Of a DNA stretch of 64,000 bases, positions 18,719 through 28,663 are shown one piece after another. The stretch is from UBA1858 sp965262455 (GTDB lineage: Bacteria > Pseudomonadota > Gammaproteobacteria > UBA4575). Where the stretch lies: the NCBI GenBank assembly GCA_965262455.1, contig CBDHFH010000008.1, forward strand, positions 1,412,850 to 1,476,849, written 5' to 3'. Position numbers and translations under genes: made by a program. Every line of letters begins with the position of its first letter. Position 1 is the stretch's first letter. Below the pieces are notes generated by a model. The model was not told the DNA's origin, did no database searches, and worked only from the letters and a program-made list of their open reading frames with translations.

Positions 18719-20518
18719 ATGCCGGTCGCGATCAAGAAATTACCTGATAGTCTGATCAATCAAATCGCCGCGGGCGAAGTGATTGAAAGACCCGCCTCTG
18801 TCATTAAAGAGTTACTCGAAAATAGTATTGACGCTACGGCTAGCGATGTAAGTATTGATATAGAAAAAGGCGGCATTCAACGCATTGCAATCCGTGATAA
18901 CGGTACAGGCATCGAGCAAGCTGAGCTGAGCATCGCTCTGACACGCCACGCCACCTCTAAGATACGCAGTCTAGATGATTTACAACACATCCACAGTCTT
19001 GGGTTTCGCGGAGAAGCGCTACCCAGCATTGCCTCTATCTCGCGCTTAACCATTACGTCCAATACTCAACAATCCAACCATGGCTGGACGCTGCATACAG
19101 AAGGCGGAGATTCTCAATCAAACATCAAACCGGCAGCGCATAACAAGGGCACAAGTATTGAAGTTAACGATTTATTCTATAATACACCGGCGCGACGAAA
19201 GTTTTTGCGTACTGAAAAAACAGAATATAGCCATAGTGAACAAGTAATAAAACGACTTGCATTGGCAAACTTTCATATGGCAATCAATTTTCGTCATAAT
19301 CAGAAGACCATCTTTTCTCTTCCAGTCGCCCATTCATATGAACAAAAACTTAATCGCTTAGAAAAGCTACTGGGCAAAACATTTGTCGAACATATAATAG
19401 CTATTGATCGTGAGATTGATGGCTTAAAATTATATGGATGGGTGGCAGCACCTACTTTTTCACGCGCACAAAGCGACCTTCAATATCAGTATGTCAATCA
19501 AAGACATATTCGTGATAAAACAATATCTCATGCCATTAAGCTTGCATTTCAGGATGTGCTCTATCACGGCCGCCACCCTGCTTATGTGTTATTTTTAGAA
19601 TTAGATCCGACAGAGGTTGATGTTAATGCCCACCCAGCCAAGCATGAAGTACGTTTCCACAACAGTCGCGCGATTCATGATTTTGTCCGCCAAACAGTAA
19701 AACAAGCAGTAAGCCAAGTACGTACAGCGGCAATCGATTCACGCGAATTAAACAAACTATCAGGCTCCGCGACCGATTCGCCTGTTAATGTACAAACAAC
19801 GCTTTCGACAACCTACTCAGCACCTAGCCAAAGAGTGAATCACCATCAGCTTGAAGCACTTTATTCAAATAAAGTTAGCGAACAGGCACAGGATTACACA
19901 GCGACAACGTCACTAACTGAATCTAACGAAGATGAAGTTCCGTTACTCGGTTACGCGCTAGCGCAACTTCATGGCATTTATATTCTGTCACAAAATAAAC
20001 AGGGGCTAATATTAGTTGATATGCATGCCGCGCATGAGCGAGTGGTCTACGAACAATTAAAAGATACACATACCAACAGTAACAGCTGTCAGCAATTGCT
20101 GGTTCCACTTCAAATCATGCTCAACGAATCTGATGCATCATTAGTAGAACAACAACATAGTAGTTTTGAATCATTTGGATTTGACATCACGCGCATGAGC
20201 GAGACGTCAATCGCGGTCAGAGCAATACCTAGCATTCTGAATGGTGTTGATATTGCTCAGTTGATTCGTGATGTAATCGCGGACATGCATAAAAATACCG
20301 TCAGCACACGCATCGAAACAACCCGCAACGAGATGCTCTCCAGTATTGCATGCCATGGTTCGGTGCGCGCTAACCGTAGTATGACTATTCACGAAATGAA
20401 TGCGTTGTTACGTTGTATGGAAATGACGACAAGCAGCAACCAGTGTAATCACGGTAGACCTACCTGGATACAATTAAGCATAAATGATTTAGATAAATTA
20501 TTTCTTCGTGGCCGTTAA
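18719..20518 (+). CDS. mutL: DNA mismatch repair protein MutL
   Basis: A 599-residue GHKL ATPase that couples MutS mismatch recognition to strand incision. N-terminal ATP-binding motifs are INQIAAGEVIERPASVIKEL, IRDNGTGIE, THRHATSK-type LTRHATSKI, GFRGEALPSIASIS and NDLFYNTPARRKFL. The C-terminal dimerisation domain carries DMHAAHERVVYE, which fits the nicking-endonuclease motif DxHAxxExxxxE, plus ACHGSVRANRSM and CNHGRPTW. This implies a MutH-independent system, unlike E. coli. The stop overlaps miaA by 11 bases, the standard mutL-miaA coupling. Confidence 0.96.
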   Translation: MPVAIKKLPDSLINQIAAGEVIERPASVIKELLENSIDATASDVSIDIEKGGIQRIAIRDNGTGIEQAELSIALTRHATSKIRSLDDLQHIHSLGFRGEALPSIASISRLTITSNTQQSNHGWTLHTEGGDSQSNIKPAAHNKGTSIEVNDLFYNTPARRKFLRTEKTEYSHSEQVIKRLALANFHMAINFRHNQKTIFSLPVAHSYEQKLNRLEKLLGKTFVEHIIAIDREIDGLKLYGWVAAPTFSRAQSDLQYQYVNQRHIRDKTISHAIKLAFQDVLYHGRHPAYVLFLELDPTEVDVNAHPAKHEVRFHNSRAIHDFVRQTVKQAVSQVRTAAIDSRELNKLSGSATDSPVNVQTTLSTTYSAPSQRVNHHQLEALYSNKVSEQAQDYTATTSLTESNEDEVPLLGYALAQLHGIYILSQNKQGLILVDMHAAHERVVYEQLKDTHTNSNSCQQLLVPLQIMLNESDASLVEQQHSSFESFGFDITRMSETSIAVRAIPSILNGVDIAQLIRDVIADMHKNTVSTRIETTRNEMLSSIACHGSVRANRSMTIHEMNALLRCMEMTTSSNQCNHGRPTWIQLSINDLDKLFLRGR

Positions 20519-21473
20519 GCTTCCCACCAATCAAGACAAACGTCCCGTCATTTTTCTAATGGGGCCGACTGCATCAGGCAAAACCGAGTTAGCCATATCT
20601 TTGGTAGAAAGCTCCAACTGCGAAATTATCAGCGTCGATTCAGCCATGATCTACCGTGACATGAATATCGGCACTGCCAAACCCAACAAGGAAGAGTTAG
20701 CCCGTGCACCACATCACTTGATAAATATCCGTAACCCTGATGAAACTTACAGTGCAGCAGAATTCTGCACAGACGCGAATATCCTCATTGATGAGATTCA
20801 TCGTCGCGGTAAAATTCCGTTATTGGTCGGCGGCACTATTATGTATTTCCATGCCTTACAATTTGGCATTAATGAACTCCCCACGGCAAATAGTCAGCTG
20901 AGAGAACAAATGAATCACATTGGCACAACTCAAGGTTGGGCGGTGTTACATGAAAAATTATCCCAAGTTGATCCAGAATCCGCTGATAAAATACACCCCA
21001 ATGACGCTCAGAGAATTCAGCGGGCACTCGAAGTATTTGAACTCACAGGCGCCAAACTATCGTCGCATCACAGCCAGGAAAATCCTGTCAGATCTGACAT
21101 ATCAATATTAAATATAGGCCTTTTCCCGCAAGACAGAAGCCAATTACATAATGCGATTATGACGCGTTTCGATGCCATGCTAGATCAGGGTGTGATAGAT
21201 GAACTCATTGGCCTGAGGCAAAAATGGCAACTAACAATGCAGATCCCATCCATGCGCTGTATAGGATATCGTCAACTATGGCAGTATATTGAAAATGACA
21301 TTAACTACGAGCAAATGCGTGATCAGGCAATTGCTGCCACACGTCAGCTAGCAAAAAGACAGCTTACATGGTTGCGACATTATCCCGAAACGAAGTTGAT
21401 CGACCCATACATCAATAGTGCACAACAGATTAGACAAGAAATAATTTACCAATTACACCCAACTAACTGTTAA
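20508..21473 (+). CDS. miaA: tRNA dimethylallyltransferase
   Basis: A 321-residue enzyme adding a dimethylallyl group to A37 of UNN-decoding tRNAs. Signatures are the P-loop FLMGPTASGKTELAISLVES, SVDSAMIYRDMNIGTAKP, the general-base region, LVGGTIMYFHAL, and MRCIGYRQLWQYI with IAATRQLAKRQLTWLRH near the C-terminus. The start is GTG at 20508 inside the mutL end. It heads the miaA-hfq-hflX-hflK-hflC run, which in E. coli contains internal promoters; the 83-base gap before hfq has room for one. Confidence 0.96.
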   Translation: MAVKLPTNQDKRPVIFLMGPTASGKTELAISLVESSNCEIISVDSAMIYRDMNIGTAKPNKEELARAPHHLINIRNPDETYSAAEFCTDANILIDEIHRRGKIPLLVGGTIMYFHALQFGINELPTANSQLREQMNHIGTTQGWAVLHEKLSQVDPESADKIHPNDAQRIQRALEVFELTGAKLSSHHSQENPVRSDISILNIGLFPQDRSQLHNAIMTRFDAMLDQGVIDELIGLRQKWQLTMQIPSMRCIGYRQLWQYIENDINYEQMRDQAIAATRQLAKRQLTWLRHYPETKLIDPYINSAQQIRQEIIYQLHPTNC

Positions 21474-21556
21474 ACTTGAGTTTGTGGGACGCAATTAAGT
21501 GCTCAAGCAGAACTTCTCAAGAGCAATAAGAATAACGAAGGTTAGGAGCAAACATC

Positions 21557-21790
21557 ATGTCAAAAGGGCAAACATTACAAGAACCCTTTCTTAATGCATT
21601 ACGCAAAGAAAAGGTTGCGGTATCTATTTATTTAGTCAATGGCATTAAGCTGCAAGGACAAATCGACTCATTTGATCAATTTGTTATCGTGTTAAAAAAT
21701 ACTGTCAATCAAATGGTGTATAAACACGCTATATCAACCATAGTTCCCGCAAAATCAGTAAAAATTCCATTTGGTGACGAAGCAGAATAA
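21557..21790 (+). CDS. hfq: RNA chaperone Hfq
   Basis: A 77-residue Sm-like protein forming the hexamer that pairs small RNAs with mRNAs. The N-terminus MSKGQTLQEPFLNALRKEKV and Sm1 motif VSIYLVNGIKLQGQIDSFDQ are nearly identical to E. coli Hfq, and the Sm2 motif includes YKHAISTIVPAK. It lacks the long unstructured C-terminal tail of the E. coli protein and ends soon after the Sm core. A good ribosome site (TTAGGAG) precedes the ATG at 21557. Confidence 0.98.
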   Translation: MSKGQTLQEPFLNALRKEKVAVSIYLVNGIKLQGQIDSFDQFVIVLKNTVNQMVYKHAISTIVPAKSVKIPFGDEAE

Positions 21791-21836
21791 TACAAACCGC
21801 ATGTGGTCAGGCACCTCACTCGAGCTTTACCACTAA

Positions 21837-23150
21837 ATGTTCGAAAGACCTAAATCAGGCGAACGCGCACTCCTAATTCATCCCGAGTTCGGCAAAACGA
21901 TCAATGCCGCGGACATTGATGAGTTTCAATTGCTCGCGCATTCTGCCGGCGCCGATGAAATAGATCTTCTCACATATTCGCGCGCCAAACCCGAACCACG
22001 CTATTTAATAGGCCATGGCAAAATTGAAGAGCTCATGGAGCGAGTTAAATTGGAGCAAATAGAATTGCTTCTTTTCAACCACGAACTGTCGCCCAGCCAA
22101 GAACGCAATATAGAAAAAGTTTGCCAATGCCGTGTACTCGATCGTACCGGACTGATTCTTGATATTTTCGCCCAGCGCGCACGCTCGTACGAAGGTAAAT
22201 TACAGGTCGAACTGGCTCAACTGAAATTCATTTCCACAAGGCTGATAAGGGGTTGGACTCACTTAGAACGGCAAAAAGGCGGCATTGGACTCAGAGGGCC
22301 AGGTGAAACACAGTTAGAAACTGATAGACGATTACTCGCACAGCGCGTAAAACATCTGGAAAAGCGTTTACAAAAAGTACGCAAGCAACGCGAGCAAGGT
22401 CGCCAGGCACGTAAAAAAAATTCAATCCCTACAGTGGCATTAGTGGGGTATACCAATGCAGGCAAATCCACTTTGTTTAATCGTTTAACTGCAGCGAATG
22501 TTTATCAGGCTGATCAACTGTTCGCTACTCTGGACCCAACATTAAGAAGGCTTGAACTGAACAAGTCGATACCTGTTATCTTGGCCGATACCGTAGGCTT
22601 TATTCAAAACCTGCCACATGATTTGGTCGACGCATTTCATGCAACGTTACAGGAAACGAGTGAGGCAGATGTATTGTTACATGTGGTGGATGCCAGCAGT
22701 GAGTTACGTAATGAGCACATAACACAGGTCAATGAGGTTCTAAAACTCATCGGAGCTGATGAACGCCCACAAATACTGGTATTCAACAAAATAGACCAAA
22801 CCAACCAAATGCCTCATGTTGATATCGGCGACCAGGGTGAAGTTAAGCGCATTTGGGTATCTGCCCTGAGAGAAAAAGGGATAAACTTATTACACTCAGC
22901 ACTAATACAACATTTTGAAAGCAAACAAACTCAAGTAACAATTCACTTACCCCTGGAGCAATCTGACTTGCGTGCACTTCTCTATCAGGAAAATGCAGTC
23001 ATTAATGAAACATACCATCCTGATGGCCGCTGGGAAATTGAAGCATCTTTAAGCAATTCTCTTAGACAACGCCTGGCAGATTACGTGTACATGCCGACAT
23101 CGACTGAATCCATTGAACCTGAGGCTGATTTTTTGGTTCAGAGTGAATAG
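21837..23150 (+). CDS. hflX: Ribosome-rescue GTPase HflX
   Basis: A 437-residue GTPase that binds the large ribosomal subunit and splits stalled ribosomes. The HflX N-terminal domain shows YLIGHGKIEEL, LLFNHELSPSQERNIEK, RVLDRTGLILDIFAQRARS, EGKLQVELAQL and GIGLRGPGETQLETDRR. The G domain begins with VALVGYTNAGKSTLFNRLTA (about residue 200), followed by DTVGFIQNLPHDLVDAFHAT and FNKIDQ. It sits 46 bases after hfq, the usual order. The ATG at 21837 has no strong Shine-Dalgarno. Confidence 0.96.
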   Translation: MFERPKSGERALLIHPEFGKTINAADIDEFQLLAHSAGADEIDLLTYSRAKPEPRYLIGHGKIEELMERVKLEQIELLLFNHELSPSQERNIEKVCQCRVLDRTGLILDIFAQRARSYEGKLQVELAQLKFISTRLIRGWTHLERQKGGIGLRGPGETQLETDRRLLAQRVKHLEKRLQKVRKQREQGRQARKKNSIPTVALVGYTNAGKSTLFNRLTAANVYQADQLFATLDPTLRRLELNKSIPVILADTVGFIQNLPHDLVDAFHATLQETSEADVLLHVVDASSELRNEHITQVNEVLKLIGADERPQILVFNKIDQTNQMPHVDIGDQGEVKRIWVSALREKGINLLHSALIQHFESKQTQVTIHLPLEQSDLRALLYQENAVINETYHPDGRWEIEASLSNSLRQRLADYVYMPTSTESIEPEADFLVQSE

Positions 23151-23194
23151 AATGTAACTTTTATCAATAAATAATCTACACACCGGAGAACTGC

Positions 23195-24322
23195 ATGCCT
23201 TGGAATAGCCCAGGTAATAAAAATGACGATCCCTGGAATCGTAATTCTAATAATCAAGGCCCGCCTGATTTAGACGAAATCTTTCAGAATTTAAGCCGCA
23301 AATTTGGTGGCATATTTGGCGGTGGCGGTGGCTCTGGTTCGGGAGCGCCAGGCAACGCAGCCGGCTTAGGTATTGTTGCCCTATTAATTGCAGGCGTCGT
23401 ATGGGCAGGCACAGGAATTTATACCATTACCGACGGTGAGGCGGGTGTCATCCTGCAGTTCGGTAAATACAAGGAAACCACCGGTGCTGGTCTTCACTGG
23501 CATATGCCCTACCCGATTGAAGAACTACGCAGGGTGGACATGCAACAAGTCCGAAGCTCTCGCCATCAAACCACCATGCTAACCAAGGACGAGAATATTG
23601 TTGAAATTATCCTTGCCGCGCAGTTTAGAGTTAAAAGCGCACCAGATTATCTATTTAATTTGCGCTTCCCCGAAGTCACAATCAAACAAGCAATGGAAAG
23701 TGCGATACGTGAAGTCGTGGGCAAAAGCTTAGTTGATTTCGTTTTGTATGAAGGTCTAGAGGTAATTTCTTCCAACACCAAATCACTCATGCAAGAAATC
23801 TTGGACCGCTATAATGCGGGCATTGAAGTCACCACACTAAACCTGGAAAAAACCCAACCACCTGCTGCAGTTCAAAGCGCTTTTGATGATGTAATTAAAT
23901 CTCGTGAGGATTTAGAGCGTTATATCCAGGAGGCAGAAGCGTATGCCAATACCATTGTTCCACAAGCACGTGGTGAAGCGGCACGAATAATTGAAGAAGC
24001 AGTTGGTTACAAAGAAGCTATTGTGGCAAAAGCAGAAGGTGAAGCGGAACGTTTTGATGCCTTATATGCGGAGTATATTAAAGCACCGGAAGTGACCAGA
24101 GAGCGTTTATACCTTGATGCAACACAATCCGTTTTTTCAAATTCAACCAAAGTCATGCTGGATGTTGATGGAGGCAGTAACTTAATGTACCTCCCTCTGG
24201 ATAAATTAATCTCAAATGAACGCGCGCCGACAGGCTCAGTCAACTTAGGCAACCCTTCTAGCAGCTCATCTAACACAAATACTACGTCAAGAAGAACCGT
24301 TCGCGGTAGAGAGGTGCGTTAA
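23195..24322 (+). CDS. hflK: HflK subunit of the HflKC-FtsH modulator complex
   Basis: A 375-residue SPFH/prohibitin-family membrane protein. A polar N-terminus rich in Asn, Pro and Gly (including a GGGGSGSGAPG run) precedes one membrane helix (about 55-75). The band-7 domain follows with EAGVILQFGKYKETTGAGLHW, ENIVEIILAAQFRVKSAPDY and a coiled-coil Ala/Glu-rich region (ARGEAARIIEEAVGYKEAIV). With HflC it forms a periplasmic cage that regulates FtsH. It is two bases upstream of hflC. Confidence 0.95.
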   Translation: MPWNSPGNKNDDPWNRNSNNQGPPDLDEIFQNLSRKFGGIFGGGGGSGSGAPGNAAGLGIVALLIAGVVWAGTGIYTITDGEAGVILQFGKYKETTGAGLHWHMPYPIEELRRVDMQQVRSSRHQTTMLTKDENIVEIILAAQFRVKSAPDYLFNLRFPEVTIKQAMESAIREVVGKSLVDFVLYEGLEVISSNTKSLMQEILDRYNAGIEVTTLNLEKTQPPAAVQSAFDDVIKSREDLERYIQEAEAYANTIVPQARGEAARIIEEAVGYKEAIVAKAEGEAERFDALYAEYIKAPEVTRERLYLDATQSVFSNSTKVMLDVDGGSNLMYLPLDKLISNERAPTGSVNLGNPSSSSSNTNTTSRRTVRGREVR

Positions 24323-24323
24323 A

Positions 24324-25187
24324 ATGATATCTAAACTAATAATTGGCCTGACCATTATCGCTGTAGCTGTCTTTAGTTTGTGTACCTATCGTGTCGACGA
24401 AACTGAACGTGCCATTCTGTTTAAGTTTGGAGAAATTAAAAAAGCAGATATCAAACCAGGATTGCACTGGAAGATTCCACTCATCAACAACGTGATGAAG
24501 TTTGATTCGCGTATTCTCACGCTTGATGTGCAGCCCGATCTGTTCCCTACCAGTGAAAAGAAATATGTATTTGTTGATTTCTTTGTTAAGTGGCGCATCG
24601 ATAATGTACGTGATTATTTTGTTGCAACAGGCGGGCTTGAAGAGCGCGCCAATAGCCGCTTAAGTCAGATTACCAAAGACGAACTGCGTGACGAATTTGC
24701 CTCGCGCACCATTACTGAAGCCGTGTCTGGTGAACGTGCTGACATCATGAATGCCCTGGTGCTCAAAGCGAATGCAATTACCAATCAATTAGGTATTGAG
24801 ATTGTCGACTTGCGTGTTAGCCGTATAGATTACACCGACGATATTAGTGGCGCCGTATATGAGCGTATGCGTGCTGAACGAAATCGCGTAGCAAAAGATT
24901 TCAGAGCTCGCGGACAGGAATCAGCAGAAAAAATTCGTGCTGCGGCGGATCGTGAAAGGCAAATTACACTTGCTGACGCGTATAAAGAGTCTGAACAGTT
25001 GCGTGGTGAAGGCGATGCAACAGCAACCAACATCTACGCTAAAGCCTATGGTAAAGATAAAGAATTTTATTCATTCTCCAGAAGTCTTACTGCCTACAAG
25101 CAGACTTTCAATAGTAAAGACGACGTGCTTGTTTTAGAGCCTGACTCGCAATTCTTTAATTACTTCAAGCAATCAAAAGCAAAATAA
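24324..25187 (+). CDS. hflC: HflC subunit of the HflKC-FtsH modulator complex
   Basis: A 287-residue SPFH/prohibitin protein and partner of HflK. The N-terminal membrane helix (residues 4-21) is followed by RVDETERAILFKFGEIKKAD, KPGLHWKIPLINNVMKFDSR, VFVDFFVKWRIDNVRDYFVA and the helical ERQITLADAYKESEQLRGEG. The overlap-free start one base after the hflK stop supports co-translation and equal stoichiometry. The length is less than E. coli HflC (334), with the C-terminal extension absent. Confidence 0.95.
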   Translation: MISKLIIGLTIIAVAVFSLCTYRVDETERAILFKFGEIKKADIKPGLHWKIPLINNVMKFDSRILTLDVQPDLFPTSEKKYVFVDFFVKWRIDNVRDYFVATGGLEERANSRLSQITKDELRDEFASRTITEAVSGERADIMNALVLKANAITNQLGIEIVDLRVSRIDYTDDISGAVYERMRAERNRVAKDFRARGQESAEKIRAAADRERQITLADAYKESEQLRGEGDATATNIYAKAYGKDKEFYSFSRSLTAYKQTFNSKDDVLVLEPDSQFFNYFKQSKAK

Positions 25188-25207
25188 CGTATAGCTGATT
25201 TTTCTTC

Positions 25208-25399
25208 ATGGCTAACGATCTGCTAGCCGCGCTCGCATTGGTGCTTGTGCTGGAGGGAATACTACCATTCGCCAGCCCAAGCACGGTGCGTAAGCTATGG
25301 GAAAATATTTCTACTATGTCTGATCAAGCACTGCGCGTATTTGGATTAGTGAGTATGATAGCAGGCATGTTACTCTTGACATTTATACGCCAAAATTAG
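25208..25399 (+). CDS. DUF2065 (YjeT-like) small membrane protein
   Basis: A 63-residue protein with two hydrophobic helices (about 5-21 and 43-58) separated by a short basic loop. The pattern LVLVLEGILPFASPSTVRKL and FGLVSMIAGMLLL matches DUF2065, a family repeatedly encoded between hflC and hisZ/purA. The function is unknown. It is in line with its neighbours at a 20-base distance. Confidence 0.85.
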   Translation: MANDLLAALALVLVLEGILPFASPSTVRKLWENISTMSDQALRVFGLVSMIAGMLLLTFIRQN

Positions 25400-25414
25400 C
25401 TAGTACACATTTAA

Positions 25415-26620
25415 ATGTCTTCACGAACACGTTGGTTACTGCCTGCTGGAATCGAAGAGGTGCTGCCTGAAGAAGCAGCCATCCTCGAAGCCTATCGAAG
25501 AAAATCTCTCGACTTGTTTAGCTCATGGGGTTACCAACTTGTGATCCCACCATTCATTGAATTTCTAGACTCCCTTCTGGTCGGCGAATGTGAAGATCTC
25601 AACCTGCAGACATTTAAACTGACCGACCAACTTTCTGGCCGTATGATGGGTGTACGTGCGGACATGACTTCGCAAGTCGCTCGCATTGATGCACACATGA
25701 TTAAAAGCACTGCGCCTACTCGTTTATGCTACTGCGGCACCGTATTACACACGTTACCAGAATCACCTGGCGGAACACGCAGTCCATTGCAAATTGGTGC
25801 TGAACTTTATGGTCACTCAGGCCTGGCAAGTGATGTGGAAATCATCACGCTTATGAATACAACTTTGCAAACAAGTGGCATCCAACAGGTGTTGCTAGAT
25901 ATCGGTCATACAGGTGTCTATGATGCCTTAGTCAGCCAAGCCAACTTGTCTGAAGAGGCCGCAACAGAGTTACACAGCATCTTGCAGCGCAAGTCAACTG
26001 CAGATATGCAAGAATTACTTGCTACAGTGGACTGTCCTGCCGACATTAAACAAGCCATAATTAAACTTGTATCCATGCATGGACCACGAACAATATTGCA
26101 ACAAGCACGTGAACAGTTGAGTGTAGGTAGCGATGCATTAATAGAAAGTCTTAATTATCTTGAAGAGTTATCTCTAACGCTCAAGAAAAAATTAAATAGC
26201 ACCACAATTCATTATGACCTTGCGGAAGCACATGGCTACCACTATCAAAAAGGCATTATCTTCACTGCCTATTGTGCAAATACGAATAACGAATTAGCGC
26301 GTGGTGGCCGCTATGATAATATCGGCGAATCATTTGGACGTGCCCGCCCAGCAATAGGATTTAGTGCAGATTTACGCCAGATTATCACTGCATCAAAGCA
26401 AGCCGAACTTAAACAAGCACGCGCGATTTATGCGCCGAATGTGGACGACCCTGCATTGGAAAGCAAGATTGATGAGTTGCGTGCCAGCGGTGAAGTTGTG
26501 ATTAATGGTTTCAGTGAAGACATAAATCAAAGCACATCTCAAGCTGAGTCAGTGGGCTGTAGTCGAATTTTATCTAATAAAAACAATCGATGGGAAGTTC
26601 GTGATATTGAACAAGGATAA
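25415..26620 (+). CDS. hisZ: ATP phosphoribosyltransferase regulatory subunit HisZ
   Basis: A 401-residue paralogue of histidyl-tRNA synthetase, without aminoacylation activity, that activates the short form of HisG, the first enzyme of histidine synthesis. It shows WLLPAGIEEVLPEEAAILEA, VIPPFIEFLDSLL, the class II motif-like MGVRADMTSQVARID and RLCYCGTVLHT, and AHGYHYQKGIIFTAYC with ARGGRYDNIG. It lacks the anticodon-binding domain. Its position before purA is widespread in gammaproteobacteria other than Enterobacterales. A short HisG would be expected elsewhere in the genome. Confidence 0.94.
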   Translation: MSSRTRWLLPAGIEEVLPEEAAILEAYRRKSLDLFSSWGYQLVIPPFIEFLDSLLVGECEDLNLQTFKLTDQLSGRMMGVRADMTSQVARIDAHMIKSTAPTRLCYCGTVLHTLPESPGGTRSPLQIGAELYGHSGLASDVEIITLMNTTLQTSGIQQVLLDIGHTGVYDALVSQANLSEEAATELHSILQRKSTADMQELLATVDCPADIKQAIIKLVSMHGPRTILQQAREQLSVGSDALIESLNYLEELSLTLKKKLNSTTIHYDLAEAHGYHYQKGIIFTAYCANTNNELARGGRYDNIGESFGRARPAIGFSADLRQIITASKQAELKQARAIYAPNVDDPALESKIDELRASGEVVINGFSEDINQSTSQAESVGCSRILSNKNNRWEVRDIEQG

Positions 26621-26625
26621 TAATA

Positions 26626-27915
26626 ATGAATAACAATGTCGTAGTGCTAGGAACACAATGGGGAGATGAAGGGAAAGGTAAAATTGTCGACATGCTGACT
26701 GCGCAAGCAGATGCTGTAGTGAGATTCCAAGGGGGTCATAATGCCGGTCACACCATTGTCGTTGGTGACGAAACTACAATCCTGCATTTAATCCCTTCCG
26801 GCATTTTACGTGCAGATGTTGAATGCTTTATCGGTAATGGCGTTGTCTTATCACCGCAAGCGCTATTGGAAGAACTATCCATGCTTGATGAACGTGGCAT
26901 AAATGCGCGCAAAAAATTATTTATCTCTGAAGGTTGCCCATTAATACTCCCTTATCACATTCTGTTAGATCAAGCGCGTGAAAAAGCCCGCGGCAAATCA
27001 GCAATTGGCACCACTGGGCGTGGCATAGGACCTGCTTATGAAGATAAAGTCGCGCGTCGTGGATTACGTGCCGGTGATTTTGTTAACGTCGAAAATACAC
27101 TTGCAAAACTGGAAGGCATTCTTGACTACCATAACTTTGTGTTAAAAAACTATTATCAACATGATACCTGCGATCTAGCTAAATTATCTGAACAGATACG
27201 CGCATGGGCAGAGCAAATCACGCCAATGATCAGTGATGTCAGCGCACAACTTCATGCTCTGCAAAATCAAAATAAAAAAATACTTTTTGAAGGGGCTCAA
27301 GGAACATTACTGGACATTGATCATGGTACTTACCCCTATGTCACATCATCTAATACTACAGCCGGTGGAGTATGCGCTGGCAGCGGTGTCGCGCCTTGCT
27401 CAATTGATTATGTGCTCGGCATTGTCAAAGCATATACGACTCGTGTGGGTGGCGGACCTTTTCCTACTGAATTGTTTGACAGTGTGGGAGAGGAGCTCGG
27501 AACGCGAGGACATGAATTTGGCGCAACCACCGGAAGACAACGCCGTTGTGGTTGGCTAGATGCGATTGCACTCAAACGCGCCATGCAGCTTAATGGTATT
27601 ACGGGAATATGTTTTACCAAATTAGACGTATTAGACACGCTAGATGAATTGAAAATTTGCACTTCATATCAACTCAATGGTGAAGCTTTACAGTCGTTGC
27701 CGCTAAATGCTGAGAACATTGAGCATTGCCAACCTAGCTATATCACTATGCCCGGCTGGAAAAGCTCAACGGTGGGCATCACTCAATTTGAACAGCTTCC
27801 AGAGAACGCTAAACACTACATTAAAAAGGTAGAACAGTTGCTCGAAGTCCCTATCGACATCATTTCAACTGGTCCTGAACGCAACGAAAATATTATTCGC
27901 TTAAATATTTTCTAA
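26626..27915 (+). CDS. purA: Adenylosuccinate synthetase
   Basis: A 429-residue GTP-dependent enzyme joining IMP and aspartate on the way to AMP. The P-loop-like VVLGTQWGDEGKGKIVDMLT (residues 6-25), FQGGHNAGHTIV, GTTGRGIGPAYEDKVARRG, FEGAQGTLLDIDHGTYPYVT and the C-terminal STGPERNENI are all conserved. The length equals that of E. coli PurA (432). It begins five bases after hisZ. Confidence 0.97.
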   Translation: MNNNVVVLGTQWGDEGKGKIVDMLTAQADAVVRFQGGHNAGHTIVVGDETTILHLIPSGILRADVECFIGNGVVLSPQALLEELSMLDERGINARKKLFISEGCPLILPYHILLDQAREKARGKSAIGTTGRGIGPAYEDKVARRGLRAGDFVNVENTLAKLEGILDYHNFVLKNYYQHDTCDLAKLSEQIRAWAEQITPMISDVSAQLHALQNQNKKILFEGAQGTLLDIDHGTYPYVTSSNTTAGGVCAGSGVAPCSIDYVLGIVKAYTTRVGGGPFPTELFDSVGEELGTRGHEFGATTGRQRRCGWLDAIALKRAMQLNGITGICFTKLDVLDTLDELKICTSYQLNGEALQSLPLNAENIEHCQPSYITMPGWKSSTVGITQFEQLPENAKHYIKKVEQLLEVPIDIISTGPERNENIIRLNIF

Positions 27916-27919
27916 TTTG

Positions 27920-28522
27920 CTATTCATCCAAAACACAGCTCATTCTTAATAGTCCTTGTTTGTGCTTGAGGAATTCATGCTCCTCTACATAAATACTCTT
28001 ATCCACCGTGAAATTATTGCGCTGGTAAAATCTTATCGCACCAGTATTTGTTGAGTATACGAATACCTGCAGTGTTGGAAACCCATAACCACTTGCCTGT
28101 TTTTTTACTCGCGCAAGCAATTGATGTCCAATTCCGATATTTCGTTGAGGTCCGGCCACATAAAGTGCGTCCAGATGCCAGCTATCAGTCAATCTGTTAT
28201 CAATGAAATAGTGCAAATAGCGCTGTTTGGATGAGCTGAAATTTGACAACATGTTAGTATCCAGCTGCAAACCATTAGAAGGAAAACTTAACGCCATAGC
28301 CACAACACTGCGTTCGCATTCTGCGACAAGAGTATTGGCATAGGAGTAATGTACTTCGCTTGCAAGTTGTTCGGCTAATATATCAATGGCAGTCTTTTCG
28401 TGCTTAAGGTTTTGATATAAATAATCTACCGCGCCTTCCGCAGAACTATCAATCATCTGCGCGATTTCAGCACAGTCGCGTAACTCTCCGCATCTAATGT
28501 GGTATTTACTTAACAGCGACAT
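27920..28522 (-). CDS. GNAT-family N-acetyltransferase
   Basis: A 200-residue GCN5-related acetyltransferase. It begins IRCGELRDCAEIAQMI. The acetyl-CoA binding motif A is in LDALYVAGPQRNIGIGHQLL (Q/RxxGxG/A form, about residues 119-138), and motif B is in STNTGAIRFYQRNNF. The substrate is unknown. It is convergent with purA, four bases apart. The upstream (right-hand) region to 28663 has no other gene. Confidence 0.85.
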   Translation of the reverse strand: MSLLSKYHIRCGELRDCAEIAQMIDSSAEGAVDYLYQNLKHEKTAIDILAEQLASEVHYSYANTLVAECERSVVAMALSFPSNGLQLDTNMLSNFSSSKQRYLHYFIDNRLTDSWHLDALYVAGPQRNIGIGHQLLARVKKQASGYGFPTLQVFVYSTNTGAIRFYQRNNFTVDKSIYVEEHEFLKHKQGLLRMSCVLDE

Positions 28523-28663
28523 CTAAATTTATATGCAGTTGATGATGTTTTTACATATCAAGTATTCATGTGTGTAACATGAATTACAAAGAATCTCATC
28601 TATAGCAAGATTATTATCGACATGACTGAGCAAGACTAGATAAAACTTTTCTCTCTTGGACTT

